In this document: in pieces, positions 9,215 to 18,385 of the stretch
How positions within the stretch are numbered: the first letter of the stretch is position 1
How the letters are laid out: every line of letters begins with the position of its first letter
Notes under the pieces: generated by a model
What the model saw: the letters and a program-made list of their open reading frames with translations, nothing else
What the model was told of the DNA's origin: nothing
Databases searched by the model: none
Assembly: GCA_002483365.1 (NCBI GenBank)
Contig: DLHT01000015.1
Coordinates: 168,910-232,909 of the forward strand
Direction of reading: 5' to 3'
DNA length: 64,000 bases
DNA from: Cellvibrio sp. UBA7661
Lineage (GTDB): Bacteria; Pseudomonadota; Gammaproteobacteria; Pseudomonadales; Cellvibrionaceae
Made by a program: the position numbers and the translations under genes

Positions 9215-9808
9215 TTATTTTACCCCTCCAGCTGCACTAGTCTTTTCAGTATCTACAACTTCATCAGCAGGAGCAGAAGTTTCAACTGTCATCTTGAACT
9301 TGCTGGCATCTTCGCCCTCTTCGGGGGCCGCATCAACAGAGATTAGATTGTGCGATGCGTACCAGTCAGACGCTTCGAGATTACGTAAAAAACTGGCAAT
9401 TCGATTGTAGGACTCAGCAACACCTTCAATAGTCACTATATTGCCTTTACGCTCTGCAGAATTGATCCAAACACCATCAGGTATAGCTCTTGCGAGTTCA
9501 TCGAAGTAACGAACAATAACGGGACGGGTTCCCTCAAGATCAGTAATAACTTTAATGCGCGCCAGCAAATCATCGCGAACCTTTTTAATTTCACTAATTT
9601 CTTTTACTTGCGCATCAAGTTTGGCAATTTCCTGATTAAGTAGTTGATTTCGAGCATTCTGATTCTCAATAGCTGATTGAACGCTGGAGACCCAAAGATA
9701 GGCACAGAATGCTGCAGCCAAACCGATACCAGCGATGATCCCCAGAAATTCGCGTTTCTTCTCTTGACGATAGACCTCACGCCAAGGCAATAAGTTAATT
9801 TTGGCCAT
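9215..9808 (-). CDS. pilN: Type IV pilus assembly protein PilN
   Basis: PilN begins with the conserved motif INLLPWRE, the cytoplasmic tail that docks into PilM. One membrane helix follows (residues about 22-42), then a coiled coil and a periplasmic domain. Its 197 residues fit the family. It overlaps pilM by one base and abuts pilO. Together with PilM, PilO and PilP it forms the inner-membrane alignment subcomplex. Confidence 0.94.
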   Translation of the reverse strand: MAKINLLPWREVYRQEKKREFLGIIAGIGLAAAFCAYLWVSSVQSAIENQNARNQLLNQEIAKLDAQVKEISEIKKVRDDLLARIKVITDLEGTRPVIVRYFDELARAIPDGVWINSAERKGNIVTIEGVAESYNRIASFLRNLEASDWYASHNLISVDAAPEEGEDASKFKMTVETSAPADEVVDTEKTSAAGGVK

Positions 9809-10875
9809 CAGTCAAAACTCCTCATCGCCAAGCCGGTAACAATCATCAGCGCAGGAGCGTCATTTGCCAGAGAAACAGCATTAACTCTTGATGAAACCGA
9901 CATGCGCGCAAATGGATTTGCAACAACAGTTTGTGTGCCTAATTTTTCTTCTATCAATCCAACCAAGCCTTCAAGTGATGCAACCCCGCCAGCCAAGATA
10001 ATGTAGTCAACATCGTTATATTGACTGGCCGAGAAAAAGAATTGCAGCGATCTGGTGACTTGTTGCACAACGGCATCCTTGAAGGGAGCCAGCACTTCCA
10101 ATTCATAATCATCAGGCAAACCACCTTGCTTTTTAGCAAGACCAGCTTCCTCACGGGACAAACCATAACGACGCTGAATTTCTTCGGTTAACTGACGACC
10201 ACCAAATAACTGTTCGCGGGTATAAACTGTTTTTCCATCCACCAACACGCTCAGTGTGGTCATGGTTGCACCTATATCAATAATCGCAACGACCTGTCCT
10301 TCCTGATCCTCCAATTGCTCAGCGATCAATTCAAAAGCGCGCTCCATACAGTAGGCTTCGATATCAACCTTCTCTGCAATGAGATCTGAATCAGCAAGAA
10401 CTTGCTGACGAACCTCAACATTCTCACGGCGACAAGCCGCGAGTAACACTTCAACCTGATCTGGATTACGAGGAGAGACGCCTTGGATTTCAAAATCGAG
10501 AGCAACCTCCTCCAATGGGAAGGGAATATACTGATCTGCCTCTGCAGCGATCTGGCTTTCCATCGCGTCATCATTCAAATCCATTGGCATATCAATCATT
10601 TTGGTGATTACTGCCGAACCAGCTACAGCAACAGCCGCATGCTTGAGCTTGGTTTTGGACTGTTTGACCATGGAGCGAATAACCTCGGCCACCGCGACCG
10701 GGTCTGCAATATTTTTCTCTACCACCGCATTCGGGGGTAGCGCTTTTACGGTATAGGACTCGACGCGGTAACGATCACCGCTGCGACTGAGTTCAAGCAA
10801 TTTGACCGAAGTAGAACTGATATCCAGTCCTATTACCGGCTTTGCCTTCTTTTCGAGGAAACTTAAAATGCCCAT
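9808..10875 (-). CDS. pilM: Type IV pilus assembly ATPase PilM
   Basis: PilM is an actin-like cytoplasmic protein that binds the N-terminal tail of PilN. The 355 residues show the actin-fold phosphate-1 loop IGLDISSTSVKLLEL near the start, phosphate-2 IIDIGATMTTLSV, and the adenosine motif YIILAGGVASLEGL. It is the first gene of the operon. A sigma-70 type promoter lies upstream on the minus strand (10912-10939). Confidence 0.96.
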   Translation of the reverse strand: MGILSFLEKKAKPVIGLDISSTSVKLLELSRSGDRYRVESYTVKALPPNAVVEKNIADPVAVAEVIRSMVKQSKTKLKHAAVAVAGSAVITKMIDMPMDLNDDAMESQIAAEADQYIPFPLEEVALDFEIQGVSPRNPDQVEVLLAACRRENVEVRQQVLADSDLIAEKVDIEAYCMERAFELIAEQLEDQEGQVVAIIDIGATMTTLSVLVDGKTVYTREQLFGGRQLTEEIQRRYGLSREEAGLAKKQGGLPDDYELEVLAPFKDAVVQQVTRSLQFFFSASQYNDVDYIILAGGVASLEGLVGLIEEKLGTQTVVANPFARMSVSSRVNAVSLANDAPALMIVTGLAMRSFD

Positions 10876-10911
10876 TTTTCTATCTATATCCGTAACTTAG
10901 ACGTTGTTTAT

Positions 10912-10939
10912 GTTATAGCACTTTAACTTAAGCCTGCAA
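10912..10939 (-). promoter_or_regulatory. Candidate sigma-70 promoter of the pilMNOPQ operon
   Basis: On the minus strand TTGCAG (10939-10934) and TATAAC (10917-10912) are spaced 16 bases apart, about 37 bases upstream of the pilM start codon. No other good promoter is visible before pilM. Confidence 0.55.
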
Positions 10940-10974
10940 CAAACCGATGAATATGTAAACAAGTAAAAAGCCCG

Positions 10975-10980
10975 TATAAT
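10975..10980 (+). promoter_or_regulatory. Candidate -10 box for mrcA
   Basis: A perfect TATAAT lies 50 bases upstream of the mrcA start chosen here. A clear -35 box is not seen. The ATG at 10979 overlaps this box, which argues that translation starts at the downstream ATG at 11030. Confidence 0.45.
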
Positions 10981-11029
10981 GCCCGCCACCTGCGGCAATC
11001 GCGCTAACCCATTAATTCACATAGAAAAA

Positions 11030-13444
11030 ATGTTCAGCAAAAAATCCTTCTTCGGTATTATTTTCTGGCTGTTACTGGCTGGCTTCAGCGTTACCTTGGT
11101 GACATTTGCAGGGTTATATCTTTATTTGAGCCCTAAATTGCCGTCAGTTGATTCGTTGAGGGAAGTTAAATTACAGACCCCTTTACGGGTTTATTCAAGC
11201 GACGGAAAACTCATTGGTGAATTTGGCGAACAGCGTCGCACTCCACTCACCTATGATCAAATACCGCCTCTTTATATAAAAGCACTCCTCTCCGCAGAAG
11301 ATGCAGAGTTCTTTGAGCATCATGGAGTTTCTCTGAAAGGCATGTTGCGCGCCGCATCACAAATTCTAAAGTCCGGCGCCATACAATCAGGCGGAAGCAC
11401 TATTACTCAGCAGTTGGCGCGTGATTTCTTTCTCACTCGCAAACAAATCTTCTCACGTAAGTTTAACGAAATACTCTTATCCCTTGAAATTGAACGAAAA
11501 TTTACCAAGGAAGAAATCCTGGTATTGTTCAATAACAAAATGTTCTTCGGCAACCGCGCTTATGGATTGCAAGCTGCTGCACAAATCTATTATGGCAAGG
11601 ACATTGATCAGTTAAGTGTCGCCCAATACGCCATGATAGTAGGTGTACTGAAAGCACCTTCAGCATATAACCCGCTAGCAAACCTCAAACGGGCGATGAT
11701 TCGGCGCAACTGGATTATCGGCCGGATGTATGAACTGGGGCATATTGACCATGCAACCTATGAAGCCGCTATCAACGAACCCAATACCGCCAGCAACCAC
11801 GGCACGACCCTTGATGTGCAAGCCCCCTATATTTCTGAGATGGCGCGCCAAGAAGCTCTTAACCTTTTCGGCGACAAAGCCTATATAGAGGGTTACAAGG
11901 TCTACACCAGTGTTGATAGTGCGATGCAAGCTACCGCCCAGGCAGCTGTGCTAAAGGGCCTCATGGCCTATGACCAACGTCACGGTTATCGCGGCCCCGA
12001 GCTGCGACTGAAACCTTCAGTAGATGCTGATTTGATCGATTGGCAAGACCAACTCCAATCCATCCCCAGCCTTGGGGGTCTTGAACCCGCCGCAGTTGTG
12101 GATGTACAGGAAAAATCCATCCGGGTCATTATGAGCAACGGCGATCTTATCGATTTGGGCTGGGAGCAAGGCCTTGCAAATACTCGCCCCTACATCACCG
12201 AGGACTCCAGAGGCGCAGCCTATAAAGCGGCGACCGAATTTTTAAAGCCCGGCGATGTGGTGCGCATAATTAAAGATGATGACGATATGTGGCGCTTTAG
12301 CCAGGTTCCTGCGATTCAGGCCGCACTGGTTTCCCTTGATTCAACCGATGGCGCAATACGCTCATTGGTGGGGGGATTCGACTTCAATCAAAGTCACTAC
12401 AACCGCGCTATACAAGGTGCGCGCCAACCCGGCTCCAGCTTTAAACCGCTCATTTATACTGCCGCACTCGAAAACGGATTTACTCCCGCCTCTATTATCA
12501 ACGACGCCCCGATAGTGATTGAGAATACCAGCACCGGTATCGCTTGGCGTCCTGAAAACGATGATGGGAAATTCGTCGGCCCTATGCGTATGCGCCAAGC
12601 CCTGTACCGCTCGCGCAATTTGGTATCCATACGCTTGCTGCGCAGTATTGGTATGCAAACTGCGTTGGATAGCCTCGCGCGATTTGGTTTTAATCCGAAA
12701 GAATTCCCGCGCGACCTAACATTAGCCCTGGGTTCCCATGCACTGACCCCGATGCAAATGGCCACCGCTTACGCCAGCTTTGCTAATGGCGGGTTCAAGA
12801 TAGACCCATACCTCGTCACTCGTATCGAAGATGGCACAGGCAAAGTTGTGTACGAGGCCAATCCCAAACGCGTATGTAAGGAGTGTGAAAACAATCAGGT
12901 CAATTACGCCGATGATGGAACTCCACTTCCGCCGATGCCGGATATGGACAGCAGCCAGCGAGCCCCCAGAATTATTGATGCACGAATCGCCTACATAATT
13001 GATTCCATGCTTCGCGATGTCGTCGACAAAGGTACCGGGCGCTTGGCCAAGCAGCTGGGGCGGAACGATATTGCAGGTAAAACAGGCACGACCAATGGCC
13101 CCCGTGACAGCTGGTTCTCTGGCTACAACCCCAACATAGCGACAACAGTTTGGGCCGGCTTTGACCAAAACACTCTACTGGGGCGCAGAGAGTTCGGCAG
13201 CTCAGCAGCCTTGCCAATCTGGATCGACTTTATGCGCACAGCGCTGGAAGGCGTTCCAGACCAACTGCCACGCCAACCGGAGGGAATAGTTACTGTGCGG
13301 ATCAATCCGGACACCGGCAAACCCGCCATGCCAGGCGATCCGGATGCTATTTTTGAAGTGTTTTTAGGGGAAGACACCGGGCGCACATCAGCGGCTGGCA
13401 ATGAGTCCAGCGAACAGGCAACCTTACCGGAAGAATTGTTCTAG
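11030..13444 (+). CDS. mrcA: Class A penicillin-binding protein 1A
   Basis: This bifunctional inner-membrane enzyme polymerises glycan strands and cross-links peptides. The 804 residues hold a membrane anchor (residues about 8-32), a glycosyltransferase domain with EDAEFFEHHG, GGSTITQQLAR and RKFNEILLSLEIERKF, an inserted OB-like region, and a transpeptidase domain with QPGSSFKP (active Ser), SRN and KTGTTNGPRDSW. I chose the ATG at 11030 (MFSKKSFFG) because the in-frame ATG 17 codons earlier lies in a TATAAT box. It is divergent from pilM, the usual arrangement in pseudomonads. Confidence 0.95.
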   Translation: MFSKKSFFGIIFWLLLAGFSVTLVTFAGLYLYLSPKLPSVDSLREVKLQTPLRVYSSDGKLIGEFGEQRRTPLTYDQIPPLYIKALLSAEDAEFFEHHGVSLKGMLRAASQILKSGAIQSGGSTITQQLARDFFLTRKQIFSRKFNEILLSLEIERKFTKEEILVLFNNKMFFGNRAYGLQAAAQIYYGKDIDQLSVAQYAMIVGVLKAPSAYNPLANLKRAMIRRNWIIGRMYELGHIDHATYEAAINEPNTASNHGTTLDVQAPYISEMARQEALNLFGDKAYIEGYKVYTSVDSAMQATAQAAVLKGLMAYDQRHGYRGPELRLKPSVDADLIDWQDQLQSIPSLGGLEPAAVVDVQEKSIRVIMSNGDLIDLGWEQGLANTRPYITEDSRGAAYKAATEFLKPGDVVRIIKDDDDMWRFSQVPAIQAALVSLDSTDGAIRSLVGGFDFNQSHYNRAIQGARQPGSSFKPLIYTAALENGFTPASIINDAPIVIENTSTGIAWRPENDDGKFVGPMRMRQALYRSRNLVSIRLLRSIGMQTALDSLARFGFNPKEFPRDLTLALGSHALTPMQMATAYASFANGGFKIDPYLVTRIEDGTGKVVYEANPKRVCKECENNQVNYADDGTPLPPMPDMDSSQRAPRIIDARIAYIIDSMLRDVVDKGTGRLAKQLGRNDIAGKTGTTNGPRDSWFSGYNPNIATTVWAGFDQNTLLGRREFGSSAALPIWIDFMRTALEGVPDQLPRQPEGIVTVRINPDTGKPAMPGDPDAIFEVFLGEDTGRTSAAGNESSEQATLPEELF

Positions 13445-13454
13445 CTTTCCCCGA

Positions 13455-14264
13455 TCAACGATCGATCACCCTCAGGGATGAGGGTGCACGCAATTGCAAG
13501 ACCAGGGGTTTATATTGTCGCGCCGGATTGGACTTACGCCGGGTAATCCAACCGCGCAACTCAACTTCTTTGCCTTTTAGCTTCAACCAATCGGTTTTTT
13601 TATAAGCCCCAGATTTCCCCATAAATAATGGCCAGTCTTTTTTGGCAATTTTCGCCACCAGCTGCCCATCAAATTCCAGCCAAATTGCGGAATTGATGCT
13701 GACTTTCGTAATACGTCCGCGCACATGCCTGAAGCCCGTTTCGGTTTCCTGCAAAGATGTAATCTGCACTGGCTGCCAATAGGACGAACGCCATAGCCCC
13801 AGCTTTTTTTCGCGAGCACTATTCTCCAGCGGCAGCAAACAATCCATTTGCGAATAATTAGGCGGCACAGCTATTTGCAGCGCCATACCCGCTCGCAATT
13901 GCTCAGCAGCCAAACTGCGATTTTGACTATCGTAAACATGAGCCAGAAACCGCCCGTAACGGTCTTTGATTTCCCTTTCAAAACCGAGCCGGATGCGCCC
14001 TTTGGCTGCATCAATAAACTGCTGAGCATGAGCCTTGGACTCGCGGCCAAAAGGCTGCCCCTTTATACCGCCGTGTGCGATTTCCGGCGCATTAATCCCA
14101 AGTACCCGCACCGAGCGCCCATCCTGTAACTTTAATGTGTCACCGTCAGATACCCGTACAACCTGGACGCTATCCCCGGAAGGCAAACCACATTCAGCAA
14201 ACGCGGGGCACGCAATAAAGCCCGATGAGATTAACAGGCATAAAAAAACGCCGGGAATTTTCAT
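13455..14264 (-). CDS. Secreted thermonuclease-like nuclease (SNase domain)
   Basis: The protein has a signal peptide (MKIPGVFLCLLI, cleaved near AFAEC), an SNase/TNase domain with VSDGDTLKL, RVLGINAPE and KDRYGRFLAHVY, and a C-terminal OB-like extension (LKGKEVELRGWI). SNase-fold enzymes cleave DNA and RNA using calcium; the Asp, Glu and Arg residues of the motifs are present. I start at the ATG at 14262-14264; an in-frame TTG 14 codons upstream is less likely. The start codon lies in the loop of the rpmE terminator hairpin and has no good ribosome binding site. Confidence 0.85.
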   Translation of the reverse strand: MKIPGVFLCLLISSGFIACPAFAECGLPSGDSVQVVRVSDGDTLKLQDGRSVRVLGINAPEIAHGGIKGQPFGRESKAHAQQFIDAAKGRIRLGFEREIKDRYGRFLAHVYDSQNRSLAAEQLRAGMALQIAVPPNYSQMDCLLPLENSAREKKLGLWRSSYWQPVQITSLQETETGFRHVRGRITKVSINSAIWLEFDGQLVAKIAKKDWPLFMGKSGAYKKTDWLKLKGKEVELRGWITRRKSNPARQYKPLVLQLRAPSSLRVIDR

Positions 14265-14277
14265 TCCCGGCGTTTTT
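14242..14277 (-). terminator. Intrinsic terminator of rpmE overlapping the nuclease start
   Basis: A perfect 14-base stem (14244-14257 with 14264-14277) around a 6-base loop is followed on the minus strand by a run of seven U. It ends rpmE 35 bases downstream of its stop. The start codon of the downstream nuclease gene falls in and beside the loop. Confidence 0.85.
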
Positions 14278-14311
14278 ACTAGCGATGCCAGAGGTGTGCG
14301 AAACAAGACAA

Positions 14312-14536
14312 TTAGTCTTTCTTTGCACCACCGATGCGGCTGCCGAAACGCTTGGTGAAGCGATCGATACGGCCACCGGTATCAACAATTTTTTGCTTGC
14401 CAGTGTAGAACGGGTGGCATGCACCGCATACGTCAACGTGCAGGGCTTTGCCCAATGTTGAACGGGTGTTGAAGTTGTTGCCGCAGCTGCAAGTTACAGC
14501 TACATCAACGTAATTTGGATGAATGTCTGCTTTCAT
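14312..14536 (-). CDS. rpmE: 50S ribosomal protein L31, zinc-binding (C+) form
   Basis: L31 bridges the large subunit to the small subunit head. The 74 residues start at MKADIHPNY, the family's usual beginning; the longer frame upstream is not used. Four cysteines (CSC near residue 16 and CGAC near residue 38) mark the zinc-binding C+ type, which in several bacteria is replaced by a Cys-free paralogue under zinc starvation. It is divergent from priA. Confidence 0.95.
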   Translation of the reverse strand: MKADIHPNYVDVAVTCSCGNNFNTRSTLGKALHVDVCGACHPFYTGKQKIVDTGGRIDRFTKRFGSRIGGAKKD

Positions 14537-14774
14537 GATGAATGCCTTCGTAGTCTGTGCCGCCACCTGATCACCTGCCAGGCACCGCACATAGGTTAAA
14601 AAAAACGGCGTTTTTTGGGAGCGGCGATACTACCAGAAAACCGCTGACACGCAACTGAAAACCACCGTTTTGGATAAAAAACCGCCACCAACATGCGCGC
14701 CCCCAACAATCAGCCTGCGCATCCAGTAACTGATATAGGCTATGCTGGCCATCTGTTATTTGCTGTTGCCATCT

Positions 14775-17003
14775 ATGACCCAACATCCATCACCCCAAAA
14801 CCCAGCACTACTCGAAGTAGCCCTTCCTGTTCCGTTAAGGCGCTGTTTCGACTATTTATTGCCGCCCGGGCAGGATGCCAGCACCCTGCAACCCGGTGTA
14901 TTGGTGCGGGTACCGTTTGGTAATCGGGAGTTGGTCGGCGTACTAATCAAGATCAAGACAGAAAGTACGCAAGACGTGGGCAAGATACGCTCTGCCCTGG
15001 CGATTATCGACACTCGCCCCGCACTTGATGGCGAACTCCTGGAACTCTGTCTCTGGGCTGCCGATTACTACCAGTGTGCTCCAGGTGAAGCTTTGCAAAC
15101 TGCTTTACCTGCACTGTTGCGTCAAGGCGAACCCGCCAAGTTGCAGGGCGAGCCCGTTTTCAAGCTCACCACCGAAGGTAAAGGGTTGCCGGAAGGAGCA
15201 CTCAAGCGCTCACCAAAACAAGCCGCGCTGCTAGCCGCTTTGCAAGCCCGCCATCAACTAAGCCGCAGCGATCTCGACCGGCTGGATATTCCGCGCAGCA
15301 TTGCCAAAAATCTGATCGATAAAGGCCTCGTGCGTATCGACGAAATAGTGCCCAGCCAAGAGCCGCAACCGGCCCAGCTGCTGCGCGAACAACCGTTGGT
15401 ATTGAGCGATGAGCAGCAAACCGCGCTTGCACAGATCGACTACAGCAGCTTTAAAACCTACCTGCTCGATGGCGCTACCGGCAGTGGAAAAACTGAAATT
15501 TATCTGCAAGCAATTGAACAGACCCTCAGGCAAGGGAGACAGGCCTTGGTGCTTGTGCCCGAAATTGGTCTCACGCCGCAAACCCTTGAGCGCTTCCAAC
15601 GCCGTTTCAACCTGCCGATTGTTGCACTGCATTCAGGTCTTAACGACCGCGAGCGGCTGGAAGCCTGGCTGCGCGCGCGCGATGGAATAGCGCGCATCAT
15701 CATCGGCACCCGCTCGGCGCTGTTTACACCACTCAAAGAGCCGGGAATTCTGATTATTGATGAGGAGCACGATGCTTCATTTAAGCAACAGGATGGTTTC
15801 CGCTATTCCGCACGCGACCTTGCAGCAGTGCGTGCCCATCGATTGGGAATTCCGTTAATACTTGGCTCGGCCACTCCCTCACTGGAAACCCTGCACAATG
15901 CGCAGCAAGGCCGCTACTGCCACCTGCGGCTCAAAGCACGTGCCGGCAACGCCAAACCACCCGAAATTCAGCTGCTCGATATTCGCGGTGAAATTCTCCA
16001 CGAAGGTTTTGCTCAAGCCAGTATCGATGCCATAGGTGACACCCTCGACAAAGGCAATCAGGTACTGGTGTTCCTCAATCGACGCGGCTATGCACCCACA
16101 CTGGAATGCCATGATTGCGGCTGGCTGGCCAACTGCAATCACTGCGATGCGCGCATGACCGTACACCAGAATCCGCGTCACCTGCACTGCCACCACTGTG
16201 ATCACCAACGCGGCATTCCCAAACGCTGCCCCAACTGCAATAGCAGCAAAGTCCAACCTATTGGCCAGGGCACAGAACGCAGCGAAGTCGTATTGCAACA
16301 GCTCTTCCCCGCACACAAAGTTATCCGCGTTGACCGCGATTCCACGCGCAATAAAGACGGAATGCAAAAGCTGTTGGTCGATGTCCACAGTGGCGAACCC
16401 TGTATTCTTGTTGGCACCCAAATGCTCGCCAAAGGCCATCACTTTGCCGATGTGACTCTAGTGGTGATTATCGACGCCGATGCCGGCTTATTCAGCACCG
16501 ACTTTCGCGGTGCCGAACGAATGGGGCAATTATTATTGCAAGTGGCGGGGCGCGCAGGGCGTGAACAAAAACGCGGACGGGTCATCATGCAAAGCAACCA
16601 TACAGATCACCCGCTCGTGCAAACACTGGTACAGCAAGGCTATCACGCACTTGCTGATTTAATATTGCAGGAGCGGCACATCACTCAATTACCGCCCTAT
16701 CGCCATTTGGCGCTGATCCGCGCCGAAAGCAAATATGCGCAAGCAGCAGTGGATTTTTTGATGCAAGCACGCCAACTGTCAGAGCAGTTACATGCACCTA
16801 ATCCTGCATTACAGTATCTCGGCCCACTGCCCGCGATGATGGAAAAGCGCGGTGACCGTTTCCGCTACCAACTACAAATCAACAGCGCCCAGCGCAAACC
16901 ACTGCAACAATTGTTAAGTCAGTTGGCAATACAATTGGAAGCTGCATCACAAGCCAAACGTGTGCGCTGGTCAATTGATGTCGATCCACAAGACATGGGT
17001 TAA
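14775..17003 (+). CDS. priA: Primosomal replication restart helicase PriA
   Basis: PriA recognises stalled forks and reloads the replisome. The 742 residues carry a 3'-end DNA-binding domain, a DEAH-type helicase with Walker A DGATGSGKTEIYL and Walker B LIIDEEHDASFK, a zinc domain with paired cysteines (CHDCGW, CNHC, CHHC, CPNC between about residues 445 and 495), and helicase motifs VGTQMLAKGHHF and QVAGRAGR. I start at MTQHPSP rather than 11 codons upstream, matching the family. A downstream ftsN-like gene follows the pseudomonad order. Confidence 0.96.
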   Translation: MTQHPSPQNPALLEVALPVPLRRCFDYLLPPGQDASTLQPGVLVRVPFGNRELVGVLIKIKTESTQDVGKIRSALAIIDTRPALDGELLELCLWAADYYQCAPGEALQTALPALLRQGEPAKLQGEPVFKLTTEGKGLPEGALKRSPKQAALLAALQARHQLSRSDLDRLDIPRSIAKNLIDKGLVRIDEIVPSQEPQPAQLLREQPLVLSDEQQTALAQIDYSSFKTYLLDGATGSGKTEIYLQAIEQTLRQGRQALVLVPEIGLTPQTLERFQRRFNLPIVALHSGLNDRERLEAWLRARDGIARIIIGTRSALFTPLKEPGILIIDEEHDASFKQQDGFRYSARDLAAVRAHRLGIPLILGSATPSLETLHNAQQGRYCHLRLKARAGNAKPPEIQLLDIRGEILHEGFAQASIDAIGDTLDKGNQVLVFLNRRGYAPTLECHDCGWLANCNHCDARMTVHQNPRHLHCHHCDHQRGIPKRCPNCNSSKVQPIGQGTERSEVVLQQLFPAHKVIRVDRDSTRNKDGMQKLLVDVHSGEPCILVGTQMLAKGHHFADVTLVVIIDADAGLFSTDFRGAERMGQLLLQVAGRAGREQKRGRVIMQSNHTDHPLVQTLVQQGYHALADLILQERHITQLPPYRHLALIRAESKYAQAAVDFLMQARQLSEQLHAPNPALQYLGPLPAMMEKRGDRFRYQLQINSAQRKPLQQLLSQLAIQLEAASQAKRVRWSIDVDPQDMG

Positions 17004-17102
17004 ACCAACTGCCTACGCACGCGGTCATATACGCTGATTAGTGACTCGCGCCTATCACCCGTTTACAATCGCGCCTCGTTTCAATCTGGATATACGATTT
17101 AC

Positions 17103-17648
17103 ATGAGCAGAGATTTCGCCAAAAAAGGCCGCGCACCCGCGCGCCGAACATCCTCCACTAACAGTGCAACGCCGCCTTGGGTGTGGTTTATTGCCGGATT
17201 GGTGCTAGGTGCTTTTGCCGCGAGCCTCTATTTCATTAAAAATCCTGCGACTGAACCTGCGCCCAAAGAAGAGCCAAAACCGAAAGTAACAGAAAACAAA
17301 ACGCCCAAACCGCGCTTTGATTTCTACAAATTGCTGCAGGAAAGTGAAACTATTGTGCCCGCAAGCGAAACGATCAACGAAGAAAAACCCGCGCAAGACC
17401 AGGCAACCGAGTACATTTTGCAAGTTGGCTCTTTCCCAAGCGCGGATGATGCGGATAAATTGCGTGCGCAATTAATTTTGATCAATCTCGATGCACACAT
17501 AGAAACCGTGGAAATCCGCAAAGGGGAAATCTGGCATCGCGTTGTGGTTGGCCCATTTGCCACCCAAACTGCACTGACAAGTGCGCGCTCCCAATTGGTT
17601 AACAATCAATACAATGCGCTGGTACTCAAGCGCGCCAAAACCAAGTAA
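17103..17648 (+). CDS. ftsN: FtsN-like SPOR-domain cell division protein
   Basis: The 181-residue protein has a basic cytoplasmic N-terminus (RDFAKKGRAPARR), one membrane helix (PWVWFIAGLVLGAFAASLYF, residues about 24-43), a Pro/Lys-rich linker and a C-terminal SPOR domain starting YILQVGSFPSADDADKL. FtsN triggers septal peptidoglycan synthesis. The assignment rests on this architecture and on its position between priA and hslV, as in Pseudomonas; SPOR proteins are otherwise hard to tell apart. Confidence 0.8.
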   Translation: MSRDFAKKGRAPARRTSSTNSATPPWVWFIAGLVLGAFAASLYFIKNPATEPAPKEEPKPKVTENKTPKPRFDFYKLLQESETIVPASETINEEKPAQDQATEYILQVGSFPSADDADKLRAQLILINLDAHIETVEIRKGEIWHRVVVGPFATQTALTSARSQLVNNQYNALVLKRAKTK

Positions 17649-17746
17649 GCCCCACTCCCTTTATCTGCTTGATGCACATGCCTTGAAAAAGGTATGTGTG
17701 CCCCCATTTTTCTGGCTTCTGTGATGTCAATTTTAAAGGAAGTCCA

Positions 17747-18271
17747 GTGACTACAATTCTCTCTGTACGCCGTGAAGGGCAAGTGGTAATCGGCGGCGAT
17801 GGCCAGGTCTCGCTCGGCAACACCGTCATGAAAGGCAATGCACGCAAAGTGCGCCGCCTTTACAAAAATCAGGTTATCGCTGGATTTGCAGGCGGCACTG
17901 CCGATGCATTTACCCTGTTCGAACGTTTTGAAGCCAAGCTCGAAGCCCATAACGGCCAACTTACCCGCGCCGCCGTTGAGCTAGCCAAAGACTGGCGCAC
18001 TGATCGCAGCCTGCGCCGGCTGGAGGCTCTGCTCGCGGTTGCCGATAAAGACGCCTCACTCATCATTACCGGCAATGGCGATGTCATCCAGCCCGAAGAC
18101 GATTTAATTGCGATTGGCTCCGGCGGCAATTACGCACAAGCTGCTGCACGCGCTCTATTGGAAAACACCTCGCTGGATGCGCGCAGCATTGTTGAAAAAG
18201 GGCTGAAAATAGCGGGCGATATTTGCGTTTTCACCAACCAGAACCACACCATAGAAACACTTGAATATTGA
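17747..18271 (+). CDS. hslV: ATP-dependent protease peptidase subunit HslV (ClpQ)
   Basis: HslV is the threonine-protease dodecamer that partners with HslU. I start at the GTG at 17747, preceded by AAAGGA, because the mature enzyme must begin TTILSVRREG with the catalytic Thr exposed after removal of fMet. The 174 residues match the family, with GGDGQVSLGNTVMK, GFAGGTADAFTLFE and IGSGGNYAQAAARAL visible. hslU follows after a repeat element. Confidence 0.96.
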   Translation: MTTILSVRREGQVVIGGDGQVSLGNTVMKGNARKVRRLYKNQVIAGFAGGTADAFTLFERFEAKLEAHNGQLTRAAVELAKDWRTDRSLRRLEALLAVADKDASLIITGNGDVIQPEDDLIAIGSGGNYAQAAARALLENTSLDARSIVEKGLKIAGDICVFTNQNHTIETLEY

Positions 18272-18276
18272 TAACC

Positions 18277-18372
18277 GTAGCCCGTATGGAGCCTGACGAA
18301 ATACGGAGCCTTGATTTAAAAAAGTCATTTGATAAACCATCCCCGCATTGCGCTCCACTCCATGCGGGCTAC
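18277..18372. repeat. REP/MITE-like palindromic repeat between hslV and hslU
   Basis: Two about 30-base arms, starting GTAGCCCGTATGGAGC and ending (reverse complement) GTAGCCCGCATGGAG, face each other across about 36 AT-rich bases. The element fills most of the hslV-hslU gap. This GTAGCCCG type of palindrome resembles widespread REP-like sequences of gammaproteobacteria; no transposase is encoded. Confidence 0.75.
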
Positions 18373-18385
18373 TTAAGAGTTTTTT

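Noticed and set aside
10979..11029. Longer N-terminus for mrcA from the ATG at 10979
   Set aside because: This ATG overlaps a TATAAT promoter box and adds 17 unconserved residues; the ATG at 11030 gives the normal cytoplasmic tail and membrane anchor.
15879..16442. 187-codon frame opposite priA
   Set aside because: Antisense shadow across the conserved helicase and zinc domains of priA.
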